From Fluviicola sp. (lineage in GTDB: Bacteria > Bacteroidota > Bacteroidia > Flavobacteriales_D > Crocinitomicaceae), in the NCBI RefSeq assembly GCF_029266855.1, contig NZ_JAQSWB010000011.1, positions 1 to 64,000 of the forward strand: a DNA stretch of 64,000 bases. The letters are read 5' to 3'. Shown piece by piece: positions 50,349 to 58,508 of this stretch. Under the pieces are notes generated by a model. That model worked only from the letters and a program-made list of their open reading frames with translations. It searched no databases and had not been told where the DNA came from. Made by a program: the position numbers and the translations under genes. Each line of letters opens with the position of its first letter. Within the stretch, counting starts at the first letter, position 1.

Positions 50349-51632
50349 ATGAAATACGAATTTACTCCCGAGTTTGCTGCCCAAATGGATGCTTCGGATC
50401 CGTTAAAGTCTTACAGAGACCGCTTCCTTTTTCCAACTTTCACTAAAAATCCTGTGAGATATTTCACAGGGAATTCCTTAGGATTACAGCCTAAATCAAC
50501 CAAAGAGAAAGTAAACCTGGAATTGGATGATTGGGCGAAATGGGGAGTAGAAGGACATTTTCTGGGAACCAATCCCTGGTTCAAGTACCATGAATTTCTG
50601 ACCGACGCTTCCGCAAGAATTGTGGGGGCATTACCGAAAGAAGTAGTAGTGACACATTCCCTGACGACCAACCTGCATTTGTTAATGGTTTCATTTTACC
50701 AGCCTAAAGGCAGCAGGACAAAAATTCTGTGTGAAGCAAAAGCATTTCCAAGTGATTTATATGCATTGGAATCTCAGGTTCGTTTTCATGGCCTGGACCC
50801 GGAAACGGATTTGGTAGGAATGAGTCCGCGTGAAGGAGAATTCACGCTTAGAGATGAAGATATTTTAGCTAAGATCCTGGAATTAGGAGATTCCCTTGCT
50901 TTAATCATGTTTGGAGGAGTAAACTATTATACCGGTCAGCTGCTCGACATGGAAGCGATTACTAAAGCAGGTAAAGGGGTTGGCGCAATGGTTGGTTTTG
51001 ATTTGGCACATGCCGCAGGAAATATTCCGGTTAAATTACATGACTGGGGTGTAGATTTTGCTGCCTGGTGTTCATACAAATACCTCAATTCAAGCCCCGG
51101 AGGAGTTTCCGGGATGTTTGTTCATGAAAAGCATGCAAAAAATGCTTCACTTCCGCGTTTTGCAGGATGGTGGGGATACGATAAAAGTACGCGCTTTCAG
51201 ATGGAACCGGGATTTGTTCCGATGGAAGGCGCTGAAGGCTGGCAACTAAGCAATGCTCCTGTTTTAGGAATGGCTGCTCATTGGGCATCATTGGAAATTT
51301 TCGATGAGGTTGGCATGGACAAATTAAAGGCAAAAAGTGAATTATTGACAGCTTACCTGGAATTCATTTTGGACGGGTTATCTGAAAAACATGCCGATAA
51401 ATGCAGATTCGAGATTATTACTCCGAGAGAACCAAAACGCCGCGGGGCACAGTTATCTATCCTGGTTCACGGAAAAGGAAAGCAGATCTTTGATGCAATC
51501 TCTGAAAAAGGAGTGGTAGCAGATTGGAGGGAACCAAATGTGATTCGTGTGGCACCCGTTCCGCTTTACAACTCATTTGAAGATGTATATTTCCTTGGAA
51601 AATATTTGGAAGAAGCAATTCTGGGACAATAA
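50349..51632 (+). CDS. kynU: Kynureninase
   Basis: A 427-aa PLP enzyme cleaving (3-hydroxy)kynurenine to (3-hydroxy)anthranilate and alanine. The start was set at ATG 50349 (MKYEFTPEFAAQMDASDPL), since an upstream frame beginning at 50253 passes through the promoter. YFTGNSLGLQPKST is the N-terminal signature, GFDLAHAAGNIPVKLHDWGVDFAAWCSYKYLNSSPGG contains the PLP aspartate and lysine K244. With kmo just downstream it forms the core of kynurenine degradation toward anthranilates or NAD. Tryptophan dioxygenase is not in the window. Confidence 0.96.
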   Translation: MKYEFTPEFAAQMDASDPLKSYRDRFLFPTFTKNPVRYFTGNSLGLQPKSTKEKVNLELDDWAKWGVEGHFLGTNPWFKYHEFLTDASARIVGALPKEVVVTHSLTTNLHLLMVSFYQPKGSRTKILCEAKAFPSDLYALESQVRFHGLDPETDLVGMSPREGEFTLRDEDILAKILELGDSLALIMFGGVNYYTGQLLDMEAITKAGKGVGAMVGFDLAHAAGNIPVKLHDWGVDFAAWCSYKYLNSSPGGVSGMFVHEKHAKNASLPRFAGWWGYDKSTRFQMEPGFVPMEGAEGWQLSNAPVLGMAAHWASLEIFDEVGMDKLKAKSELLTAYLEFILDGLSEKHADKCRFEIITPREPKRRGAQLSILVHGKGKQIFDAISEKGVVADWREPNVIRVAPVPLYNSFEDVYFLGKYLEEAILGQ

Positions 51633-51635
51633 ATT

Positions 51636-51706
51636 CAACCACAAAGGCACGTGTTAAATCTCCCGCAGAAGAACGCAGATTTCTTGCGCCTTTGCGGTAA
51701 AATAAA
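51636..51706. repeat. Repeat-like sequence between kynU and kmo
   Basis: CAACCACAAAGGCACG (51636-51651) and GATTTCTTGCGCCTTTGCGGTAAA (from 51678, abbreviated pattern) are nearly complementary in the CAAAGGC/GCCTTTG parts and resemble widely seen Bacteroidota intergenic repeats. It may form a weak hairpin between the two coding regions. Confidence 0.4.
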
Positions 51707-51711
51707 GTAAA

Positions 51712-53049
51712 ATGGAAAAAATTGCAGTAGTAGGAGCCGGACTCGTAGGAAGTTTACAGGCTATTTTACTTGCTCAGAAAGGATACCAGGTTTCAGTATT
51801 TGAACGAAGACCTGATTTGAGAAAAGCTACTTTAATCGGTGGAAAATCAATCAATCTGGCACTTTCGGACCGGGGTTGGAAAGCGTTGGAGATCGCAGGA
51901 ATTGCTGAAGACATTCACAAAATTGCCATTCCGATGTATAAGCGCTGCATGCACGCTTTGGACGGAACTTTAACCTATCAGCCTTATGGTGTGAACAACG
52001 AGGCAATTTATTCGGTTTCCAGAGGAGGATTGAATCAGAAATTGATGAATTTGGCAGATAATTATCCGAATATTGAATATTATTTTGACCGCAAATGCCT
52101 GGATGTCAATCTGAAAACAAATACACTTTCCTTTCAGAATGAACAAACAAAACAAGTCGAAGAATTCCCGGCTGACAAGATTTTTGCAACAGATGGGGCT
52201 TATTCGGCAGTACGTATGCGCATGCAGAAATCAATGACTTTTGATTATTCCCAGAAATACCTCGATCACGGATACAAAGAATTAGTAATTCCAGCAAATG
52301 AGGACGGAAGTCATAAATTAGACAAGAACTGCCTGCATATCTGGCCAAGAGGTGAGTTCATGATGATTGCACTGGCAAATTTGGATGGAAGCTTTACGTG
52401 TACACTCTTCTTCCCGATGGAAGGTGAAACCTCTTTTGAAACACTGAAGACCCGTGAGCAGGTGGCTGCATTTTTTGATCTCACTTTCCCGGATGCAGTT
52501 GCGTTGATGCCGACGTTATTGGATGATTATTTTGAAAATCCGACCAGTTCATTGATCATGGTTCGCTGTGAACCATGGAATTACGAAGATAAAATTGTTC
52601 TGTTGGGTGATGCAGCTCATGCAATTGTTCCTTTTTACGGACAGGGAATGAACTGTGGATTTGAAGATTGTACCGTTTTCAATGAAATGTATGATCAAAG
52701 CCAGGGAGATTGGAGTGGTTTATTAAAACGTTTCTCCGAACAACGGGTTCCGGATGCAAATGCTATTTTGGACCTGGCTTTGGATAATTATGTGGAGATG
52801 CGCGACAAAACCGCAGACCCTGAATTTTTATTACAGAAAAAGATCGAAGGGAAATTCTCCCGTTTATATCCGGATAAATGGACTCCGCTTTATTCGCAGG
52901 TAACATTTAGTCACACGCGTTACAGCGATGCACTGAAAAACGGAAGAAGACAAGATGCCCTGATGCAGCAAATCCTGAAGATCGAAAACATTCACGAGAA
53001 ATGGGATGAGCCTTTTGTAATGGAAAAAATGTTGGAACTTATTTCGTAA
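51712..53049 (+). CDS. kmo: Kynurenine 3-monooxygenase
   Basis: A 445-aa FAD-dependent hydroxylase making 3-hydroxykynurenine from kynurenine with NADPH and O2. VVGAGLVGSLQAILLAQKGYQVSVFERR is the Rossmann FAD motif, GKSINLALSDRGW and the conserved GHGYKEL-type segment (here HGYKELVIP) match KMO, and LLGDAAHAIVPFYGQGMNCGFEDC is the second FAD motif with the substrate-proximal proline. Length is full. It lies 80 bp after kynU and 2 nt before an unknown membrane protein gene. Confidence 0.96.
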   Translation: MEKIAVVGAGLVGSLQAILLAQKGYQVSVFERRPDLRKATLIGGKSINLALSDRGWKALEIAGIAEDIHKIAIPMYKRCMHALDGTLTYQPYGVNNEAIYSVSRGGLNQKLMNLADNYPNIEYYFDRKCLDVNLKTNTLSFQNEQTKQVEEFPADKIFATDGAYSAVRMRMQKSMTFDYSQKYLDHGYKELVIPANEDGSHKLDKNCLHIWPRGEFMMIALANLDGSFTCTLFFPMEGETSFETLKTREQVAAFFDLTFPDAVALMPTLLDDYFENPTSSLIMVRCEPWNYEDKIVLLGDAAHAIVPFYGQGMNCGFEDCTVFNEMYDQSQGDWSGLLKRFSEQRVPDANAILDLALDNYVEMRDKTADPEFLLQKKIEGKFSRLYPDKWTPLYSQVTFSHTRYSDALKNGRRQDALMQQILKIENIHEKWDEPFVMEKMLELIS

Positions 53050-53051
53050 TC

Positions 53052-53627
53052 ATGAGCCCTCAGTCCAAAAGTATCGCTTACCAGATTCTCTTTTTCGCCG
53101 GTGCGATACTGGTACTGGAATTGCTCGTGTCCTGGATCTTTGATCTGATTGGTCCGGAACCGAAAAGCATAGATGATTTGGACCGGATAGTTTTCCGGAT
53201 CAGTGTCCAGAACTATTTGAGACTTGCTCTTTTGTTCCTTTCGGCCATTGTGATTGCGAAGAAAATGAGCGATTTAAAGTATTGGAAGGTCGCCTTTGCG
53301 CTTATTGGAATAATTGTATTGAACTATCATTTGGTTTATCTTTATAATGCAATCGATTATTACTGGATTAAAGGATTGGGACCGCAACAGGGAAAGCAGG
53401 ATTTGAAAAGTTTACTGACCCTGGTTTCATTTGAACCCACGCCTCCGCGTTATGAGCCGGTAAATCATCTCACGGATTGGCAGACACTTTTGTATTCCGG
53501 CTCAGGAGGCGGGCTGAGTGTTATGGGATTGATTACCTTTTTGTTCTATGGAAGCATTTGCAGGGCATTGTGGGTGAGCGCCATAGTTTATTTCCTTTTT
53601 CGAAAAAGAAGGCAACGAATTCAATGA
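53052..53627 (+). CDS. Four-helix membrane protein coupled to kmo, unknown
   Basis: A 191-aa protein with four hydrophobic segments (about 8-32, 55-73, 77-100 and 155-182) separated by an acidic loop and a Gly/Ser-rich stretch (YSGSGGGLSVMG). It starts 2 nt after the kmo stop, so it is translated with the kynurenine genes. I recognise no family. Transport of tryptophan metabolites is possible, but four helices are few for a transporter; it may be incidental. Confidence 0.72.
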   Translation: MSPQSKSIAYQILFFAGAILVLELLVSWIFDLIGPEPKSIDDLDRIVFRISVQNYLRLALLFLSAIVIAKKMSDLKYWKVAFALIGIIVLNYHLVYLYNAIDYYWIKGLGPQQGKQDLKSLLTLVSFEPTPPRYEPVNHLTDWQTLLYSGSGGGLSVMGLITFLFYGSICRALWVSAIVYFLFRKRRQRIQ

Positions 53628-53706
53628 ACAACATGCAATGGATAAAAAGTTGCAACTTAGTTCGTAACGAATCCGAAAACTTTAGATATTTAAATAAAAT
53701 TAGACC

Positions 53707-54624
53707 ATGAAATTTGTCATTTGTACTTTGTTGATTGCGATTACCGGACTTTCATTCGGTCAATCCCGAAACCTGAGAGGGAAAAGTCGAAAGGACTTTT
53801 TCGGAGGTGCGCGTGATTACCGTCAGTTGACAAAGGACGGAATCCAGATTTCTTTGGGTCCTAACTACACTTTTACCAATCCAAAAATTACGGAATACTC
53901 GGGGACCGATGTGAATGGACGTCCTGTTACTGCTGCGGTCGATCCGATTGGAAAACCAGGAGGATTTATTGAAATCGGTGCCGCACATTACCGTTTGAAA
54001 TCTTCTAAAATATTGGCCGCATGGTATAAGAGACGTGGCGATAAAGGAGATGTTAAATGGATCGGGGCGAATCTTTTTCACCGTTTGGATTGGGGTTTAG
54101 GCTTTAACTATATTGGTGGAAGTGAACGAACAAAATTCGAGCTATTTGATCCTTCTACGGGAGCTTCCTCTTTTGACGAAAGCACCGGTTCTTTCTATAA
54201 TGGATACATCACTGCTCGCGTAACAATTGATCGCTTTACCAAAATTGCAGATGGTTGGCATTTGGAAACAGGCTTAGGCTTCAACTTTTTGTTCAATGCA
54301 CTTCCTGCTCCAAAAGCACCGTATGTTGCAACAATTGCACCGGTTAAATTCCAGCAGGATTTCATGGCGCAATTTCACTTGCATTTAGGATTTACGCGCA
54401 CAATCCGTCGTGGTGATTACCTGACATTGGGATTCATCGTTCCTGCAATTGGGATTTTCGAGCCGAATAAAGCACGTCCAACCATCCAATGGTTCTCAAG
54501 CAACTACTGGCCGGTTCAATTCCAGATCCGCTGGATCCACCATTTCACCAAGAAATCAAATGGTTGTAATACCGGTACGCCGGAAGACCGGAAAAGAAAC
54601 AACGAATACATGCAAAACCGTTAA
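53707..54624 (+). CDS. Predicted outer-membrane beta-barrel protein
   Basis: A 305-aa protein with signal peptide (1-19, ending SFGQ) and a basic N-terminal stretch (SRNLRGKSRKDFFGGARDYRQL), then alternating strands (QISLGPNYTFTNPK, AAHYRLKSSKILAAWYKRRG, HLETGLGFNFLFN, GDYLTLGFIVPAIG). The last strand ends in WIHHF before a hydrophilic tail of about 28 residues. Typical of uncharacterised OMPs in Crocinitomicaceae. The next gene starts 11 nt after its stop. Confidence 0.75.
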   Translation: MKFVICTLLIAITGLSFGQSRNLRGKSRKDFFGGARDYRQLTKDGIQISLGPNYTFTNPKITEYSGTDVNGRPVTAAVDPIGKPGGFIEIGAAHYRLKSSKILAAWYKRRGDKGDVKWIGANLFHRLDWGLGFNYIGGSERTKFELFDPSTGASSFDESTGSFYNGYITARVTIDRFTKIADGWHLETGLGFNFLFNALPAPKAPYVATIAPVKFQQDFMAQFHLHLGFTRTIRRGDYLTLGFIVPAIGIFEPNKARPTIQWFSSNYWPVQFQIRWIHHFTKKSNGCNTGTPEDRKRNNEYMQNR

Positions 54625-54635
54625 TAAGCCGTTCA

Positions 54636-54995
54636 ATGAGAAGATTTTACTACTTGAGTTCTTGTGACACTTGTCAGAAGATTATGAAAGCTTTGAATCT
54701 GCCCGCTGATGTTGAATTAATTGACATCAAACAAAGCAATATTGATGCGAAAACATTGGATTGGCTGAAGGAAAAAGTGGGTTCTTACGAAGGAATGTTC
54801 TCCAAAAGAGCAATGAAATTCCGTTCCCAGGGATTACACGAAATGAATCTTACGGAAGCTGATTACCGCAAATATATGCTGGAAGAATATACCTTTTTGA
54901 AACGGCCCTTCACCATTTATGATGAGCATGTTTGGATTGGAAATGCCAAAAAGGAAGTGGAAGCTGCACAAGAGTTCTTTGCTGCTAAGCGTTGA
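54636..54995 (+). CDS. ArsC/Spx/YffB-family thioredoxin-fold protein
   Basis: A 119-aa ArsC-like protein with YLSSCDTCQKIMKAL, a CxxC at residues 10-13 (arsenate reductase-like ArsC uses CxxC or a single Cys), and the family's helix arrangement to KRPFTIYDEHVWIGNAKKEVEAA, where KRP matches the conserved K/R-R-P turn. Thiol-dependent reductase activity is inferred; arsenate specificity is not shown. It is 11 nt after the barrel gene and probably co-transcribed. Confidence 0.87.
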   Translation: MRRFYYLSSCDTCQKIMKALNLPADVELIDIKQSNIDAKTLDWLKEKVGSYEGMFSKRAMKFRSQGLHEMNLTEADYRKYMLEEYTFLKRPFTIYDEHVWIGNAKKEVEAAQEFFAAKR

Positions 54996-55070
54996 GGGAA
55001 ACGGGTGTAAGTAAGTTACTGACTTGCTAATAATTTATGCCCTTCCCCTGGGAGACAGAATCAAAAATTC

Positions 55071-55685
55071 CTAAAAGAAACGCAGCCTGCTGGTCAAAAC
55101 AGATTTTCTGTAATCGTCCAGTTTTTCATCATAATTTCGCTGAATAAAACGGCGTACAAACTTTTGTGTGCCTTTACCCATCTTAAAGTCCAATTCATCC
55201 CCGAAAATTGGGACGATACTTAGGAATTGGATGGTTTTACCCTGGATATTCACCGGGCTAAGTTCCTTTTGAAGCAAAATCGGGTCTAAGAAGATGAAAT
55301 ATTCCTGTTGCATTAAATCAGAGATCGGAACTTCCGGATTTCCGGTTGGGATCGTGTGACCGGGACCGTACCAGGTGTTTTTATCTCTTACGAAACGCTC
55401 CAGTTTATAAATCCAGTTATAGATCCAGGAAGAATTGGGGTTTGTATGATCTTCAAAATCCCAGTAAGTTGGTAAACAAAAATAGATCTCATTGAATTCT
55501 CTTCCGACCCATTTGTCCAAAACAGGCATTTTATATTCGGAAAGGGAAGCAGTCATTACAATCGTTACGGGAACATCCAGCTCCAGCAACAAAACAATTA
55601 ACTCCTGATCAGTGTGAAAAGGATTTTGAATTGATTTTACGCGATGCGCACCAAAACGGTTTTCCAATGCCTTTATAAGTTCCAT
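55071..55685 (-). CDS. Suppressor-of-fused (SUFU) domain-like protein
   Basis: A 204-aa protein with start at ATG 55685 (MELIKALENRFGAHRVKSI). The order VPVTIVMTASLSEYKMPV, REFNEIYFCLPTYWDFE, WIYNWIYKLERFVRDKNTWYGPGHTIPTGNP matches bacterial SUFU domain proteins (E-x-hydrophobic-LP...W, GHTI). The bacterial role is unknown; several homologues are suspected immunity proteins of polymorphic toxins. No toxin gene lies adjacent. A box TATATTTG ends 5 nt before the ATG. The last 40 residues are basic. Confidence 0.8.
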   Translation of the reverse strand: MELIKALENRFGAHRVKSIQNPFHTDQELIVLLLELDVPVTIVMTASLSEYKMPVLDKWVGREFNEIYFCLPTYWDFEDHTNPNSSWIYNWIYKLERFVRDKNTWYGPGHTIPTGNPEVPISDLMQQEYFIFLDPILLQKELSPVNIQGKTIQFLSIVPIFGDELDFKMGKGTQKFVRRFIQRNYDEKLDDYRKSVLTSRLRFF

Positions 55686-55690
55686 GACAA

Positions 55691-55698
55691 CAAATATA
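55691..55698 (-). promoter_or_regulatory. Minus-7 box TATATTTG, 5 nt before ATG
   Basis: Minus-strand TATATTTG followed by TTGTC and the ATG at 55685; TTG lies 22 nt upstream of the box, close to the consensus spacing. Leaderless transcript likely. Confidence 0.6.
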
Positions 55699-55743
55699 AT
55701 GGTTCTCACTTGCTTTCTCCCAATAAGTTCCGGAAGTGACTGC

Positions 55744-55768
55744 AATAAAAAAGGGGCCGAGGCCCCTT
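55744..55768 (-). terminator. Intrinsic terminator
   Basis: On the minus strand AAGGGGC pairs with GCCCCTT (55762-55768 with 55751-55757, loop CGAG) and runs into TTTTTTATT. It ends the lipoprotein transcript upstream of the SUFU promoter. Confidence 0.8.
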
Positions 55769-55789
55769 ATTGGTTATTGGTTTATATTG

Positions 55790-56191
55790 TTACTTCGCTT
55801 TAAAGAAATGATCTATTTCAGAAATGCGCATCGTCATATCATCTCCTTCAACTTTTGAAATGTTAAAAATGATAGACTTCTTTTGGTTGGGGCCGTAAAA
55901 TAAAAATAAGTCGATTTTGTCTTCGTACTGTGTACTTAACCACTTTCCTTCTAGATCAATAAAATCGGTCATGTTGTTTTGATCATACCAACGACCTTTG
56001 AAGGTTTCGTCGTCTTTCAAATCAAAATAAATATAATCAATTCCCAAAATTTTGTCTTTATCGGGACCAAATCCATCCACTTTAACAAGCGTCCATTTTT
56101 TAACGAGACGTTCATCTATATCAGAGTTTGAACAAGCAGACAGAACCAGGAAAAATAGTCCAAATAGTAAGTAAGTAAATCGAAGCCTCAT
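55790..56191 (-). CDS. Small lipoprotein, lipocalin-like
   Basis: A 133-aa lipoprotein starting at ATG 56191 (MRLRFTYLLFGLFFLVLSAC, Cys 20; an upstream frame adds 18 residues). The mature part begins with KKWTLVKVDGFG and continues as short beta strands including GKWLSTQYEDKIDLFLF, a pattern of lipocalin-like lipoproteins in Bacteroidota (W-x-L...F...G-x-W). Ligand unknown. Monocistronic, with a good terminator downstream. Confidence 0.78.
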   Translation of the reverse strand: MRLRFTYLLFGLFFLVLSACSNSDIDERLVKKWTLVKVDGFGPDKDKILGIDYIYFDLKDDETFKGRWYDQNNMTDFIDLEGKWLSTQYEDKIDLFLFYGPNQKKSIIFNISKVEGDDMTMRISEIDHFFKAK

Positions 56192-56343
56192 AATTTTAAA
56201 AATGGATGCTTGGGTAAAACTAAGCTTTCTGAATAGAGTACCCAACGCTTTTTTCGGAGATTGTATTTTAGCAAATTTTGAGTGAGTGATTACCCAATCT
56301 GACTGTGCAATTTACGTATTGACCTCCCTGGTATTTATGAATT

Positions 56344-56811
56344 CTAAAGAATTTCCTTTAAAGAATTCCAAAAATTGGCATCAGACAAAACAGCACCTTG
56401 TTGAATCAATTGATGAATTTCCATTTCCCTGGAATCTGTATAATCCTTTTTACTTGTAAAAAAGGAAAGATCAGTAGGCGCCTTAGTAAGTGCCTCGTGG
56501 ATTCCATTAATCGTTGATAAGTCAATTTTAGTTTCGGGTTTTTTCTGGATAGCAATCAATTCCTGCTCTTCTTCTCCGAAGTGGAATACAAGACAGGAAT
56601 CTGGAGAACGATGCTCTAAAAACCGGACTTTCTCATAAACGGTTTGCAATACCTGGTCGGAAAACAAACCGACTAATTCAACCGCTTTTTGAGGTTCTTC
56701 CCGGTTAAGTTTTTCCCATTCATCCCCGTGAATTCCATTGATAATAAGGAAAGCCTTTAGGTCTCCTTCAAGGTGTTGTAGTTCTTCGTCGGTTAAAATG
56801 CGGTATTTCAT
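56344..56811 (-). CDS. DUF6495-family protein
   Basis: A 155-aa soluble protein. MKYRILTDEELQHLEGDLKAFLIINGIHGDEWEKL, AVELVGLFSDQVLQTVYEKVRFLEHRSP and a C-terminal SDANFWNSLKEIL match a small family widespread in Flavobacteriia that I know as DUF6495. No function is known. It has an exact minus-7 box TAAATTTG (56823-56816) only 4 nt before the ATG and is divergent from dxr. Confidence 0.85.
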   Translation of the reverse strand: MKYRILTDEELQHLEGDLKAFLIINGIHGDEWEKLNREEPQKAVELVGLFSDQVLQTVYEKVRFLEHRSPDSCLVFHFGEEEQELIAIQKKPETKIDLSTINGIHEALTKAPTDLSFFTSKKDYTDSREMEIHQLIQQGAVLSDANFWNSLKEIL

Positions 56812-56815
56812 GTGG

Positions 56816-56823
56816 CAAATTTA
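56816..56823 (-). promoter_or_regulatory. Minus-7 box TAAATTTG, 4 nt before ATG
   Basis: Minus strand reads TAAATTTG-CCAC-ATG for the DUF6495 gene, which fits a leaderless transcript. Confidence 0.6.
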
Positions 56824-56887
56824 TAAAGAAAGTCTGAAACCGATAATACAATCTGTGCACAGAAACCGGAAGATTGAGAATGATTTT

Positions 56888-56895
56888 TAACTTTG
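56888..56895 (+). promoter_or_regulatory. Minus-7 box TAACTTTG, 4 nt before dxr ATG
   Basis: TAACTTTG-TATC-ATG precedes dxr, again with no room for a leader. It faces the oppositely directed box of DUF6495 65 bp away. Confidence 0.6.
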
Positions 56896-56899
56896 TATC

Positions 56900-58051
56900 A
56901 TGCAGAAAAAAGGTGTTGCCATTCTTGGTTCTACAGGTTCAATCGGTACACAGGCATTAGAAGTGATCCGGGCTTATCCGGAACAATTCGACTTGCAGGT
57001 CATTACAGCTCAGTCAAATGCAAAATTGCTGATTGAACAGGCAAAACTATTCCAGCCGAATGCGGTTGTAATCGGTGATGAAGAAAAGTACCAGGAAGTG
57101 AAAGACGCTCTTTTTTCTGAAGACATTCATGTCTATGCAGGAAATCAGGCCCTGTGCCAGGTGGTAGAATTTAACGAAGTCCATGTCGTTCTGACTGCAT
57201 TAGTTGGATATGCAGGACTGAAACCAACACTTGCGGCAATTGAGGCCGGAAAGGACATTGCATTGGCGAATAAAGAGACGCTGGTGGTTGCCGGAGAATT
57301 GGTGACTGCACGGGCACGTGCCAAAGGAATCAATATCTACCCGGTAGATTCGGAGCATTCTGCAATTTTCCAATGCCTGGTAGGAGAATTCCACAACCCG
57401 ATTGAAAAGGTTTACCTGACTGCATCCGGCGGACCGTTTCGAGGCTGGAAAGCTGACACCCTGAAAACCGTAAGCCCGGCTCAGGCATTGAAACATCCGA
57501 ATTGGTCTATGGGCGCAAAAATCACCATTGATTCTGCTTCCATGATGAACAAAGGACTGGAGGTCATCGAAGCAAAATGGCTTTTTGGTTTGAACACGGA
57601 ACAGATCGATGTGATCGTTCACCCCCAATCAGTTATTCACTCACTCGTTCAGTTTCAGGATGGGAGTATGAAAGCACAAATGGGACTTCCGGATATGAAG
57701 CTGCCTATTCAGTTTGCTTTGACTTATCCAAAAAGGTTCAAAACGGAGTTCCCCCGCTTCAATTTTTTAGACTATCCTCAACTTACCTTTGAAAAAGCGG
57801 ATAAGGAAACCTTCCGGAATCTGCAGTTGGCATATGATGCTTTGAATAAAAGAGGAACTGCGGCTTGTGCATTAAACGCAGCAAATGAAATTGCAGTACA
57901 GCTGTTTTTGGAGGAAAAGATCGGATTTCTGGATATTGCACGGATCAACGAAAGTGCAATGCTGGAAACACCTTTTATTTTGAATCCGGATTATGAGGAT
58001 TATGTACAGACTGATCTGCTTGCACGGGAATTTGCGCTTAAGCGAATGTAA
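56900..58051 (+). CDS. dxr: 1-deoxy-D-xylulose-5-phosphate reductoisomerase
   Basis: A 383-aa NADPH-dependent enzyme making MEP from DXP, the committed step of the non-mevalonate isoprenoid pathway. GSTGSIGTQALEVIRAYPEQF (Rossmann start, residues 10-30), LANKETLVVAGELV, PVDSEHSAIFQCL with acidic metal ligands, SASMMNKGLEVIEAKWLFG and NAANEIAV are all present. Length is normal. It ends 14 nt inside the convergent yqaA-like gene, so their 3' ends overlap. Confidence 0.97.
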   Translation: MQKKGVAILGSTGSIGTQALEVIRAYPEQFDLQVITAQSNAKLLIEQAKLFQPNAVVIGDEEKYQEVKDALFSEDIHVYAGNQALCQVVEFNEVHVVLTALVGYAGLKPTLAAIEAGKDIALANKETLVVAGELVTARARAKGINIYPVDSEHSAIFQCLVGEFHNPIEKVYLTASGGPFRGWKADTLKTVSPAQALKHPNWSMGAKITIDSASMMNKGLEVIEAKWLFGLNTEQIDVIVHPQSVIHSLVQFQDGSMKAQMGLPDMKLPIQFALTYPKRFKTEFPRFNFLDYPQLTFEKADKETFRNLQLAYDALNKRGTAACALNAANEIAVQLFLEEKIGFLDIARINESAMLETPFILNPDYEDYVQTDLLAREFALKRM

Positions 58052-58451
58052 AATAGGTCCAGTATACAATCAGATAACGACCAACTTTCCCGATGCTCAT
58101 CAAAGCCAGGGTTTTCCAAAAAGATACCCGGTAAATACCAAGTACAACCAATAAAGGATCTCCGATAATTGGCAGCCAGGAAATCAGTGCTGCCCAGAAA
58201 CCGTAACGCTGTATGAGTGATTCGCTTTTCAGAAGTTGTTTTTTACTCAGTATTTTTCTGCCGTAATAACCCAGAAGGTAATTAGTGATTCCGCCAAGAC
58301 AGTTCCCCAGACTCGCAACAATTAAAATTGAAACGGGAGAATACGTTCCCATATTCAAAAAAAATAAAAGACTTGCCTCGGAGGGAAAAGGAATAATGGT
58401 TGATGCCAGAAAACACATCCCGAAAAGACCAATTAATCCCCATTCAATCAT
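58038..58451 (-). CDS. YqaA/VTT-domain family membrane protein
   Basis: A 137-aa membrane protein of the SNARE-associated/VTT (DedA-related) superfamily, YqaA subgroup. Conserved STIIPFPSEASLLFF, NCLGGITNYLLGYYGRK and the re-entrant ISWLPIIGDPLLVVLGIYRVSFW match the group; DedA relatives flip or traffic polyprenyl phosphate or phospholipids, but the role of YqaA is unproven. ATG 58451 is preceded at 4 nt by TACTTTTG. Its 3' end overlaps the end of dxr by 14 nt. Confidence 0.9.
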   Translation of the reverse strand: MIEWGLIGLFGMCFLASTIIPFPSEASLLFFLNMGTYSPVSILIVASLGNCLGGITNYLLGYYGRKILSKKQLLKSESLIQRYGFWAALISWLPIIGDPLLVVLGIYRVSFWKTLALMSIGKVGRYLIVYWTYFTFA

Positions 58452-58455
58452 CGTG

Positions 58456-58463
58456 CAAAAGTA
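58456..58463 (-). promoter_or_regulatory. Minus-7 box TACTTTTG, 4 nt before ATG
   Basis: Minus strand reads TACTTTTG-CACG-ATG for the YqaA-like gene; the T9SS gene's terminator lies just upstream. Confidence 0.6.
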
Positions 58464-58465
58464 TA

Positions 58466-58497
58466 GAATTAAAAATGGGGACCAAAGGCCCCCATTT
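58466..58497 (-). terminator. Intrinsic terminator of the T9SS protein gene
   Basis: AAATGGGG (58473-58480) pairs with CCCCATTT (58490-58497), loop 9 nt; on the minus strand it continues into TTTTTAATTC. Confidence 0.82.
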
Positions 58498-58508
58498 CCA
58501 TATTATCG

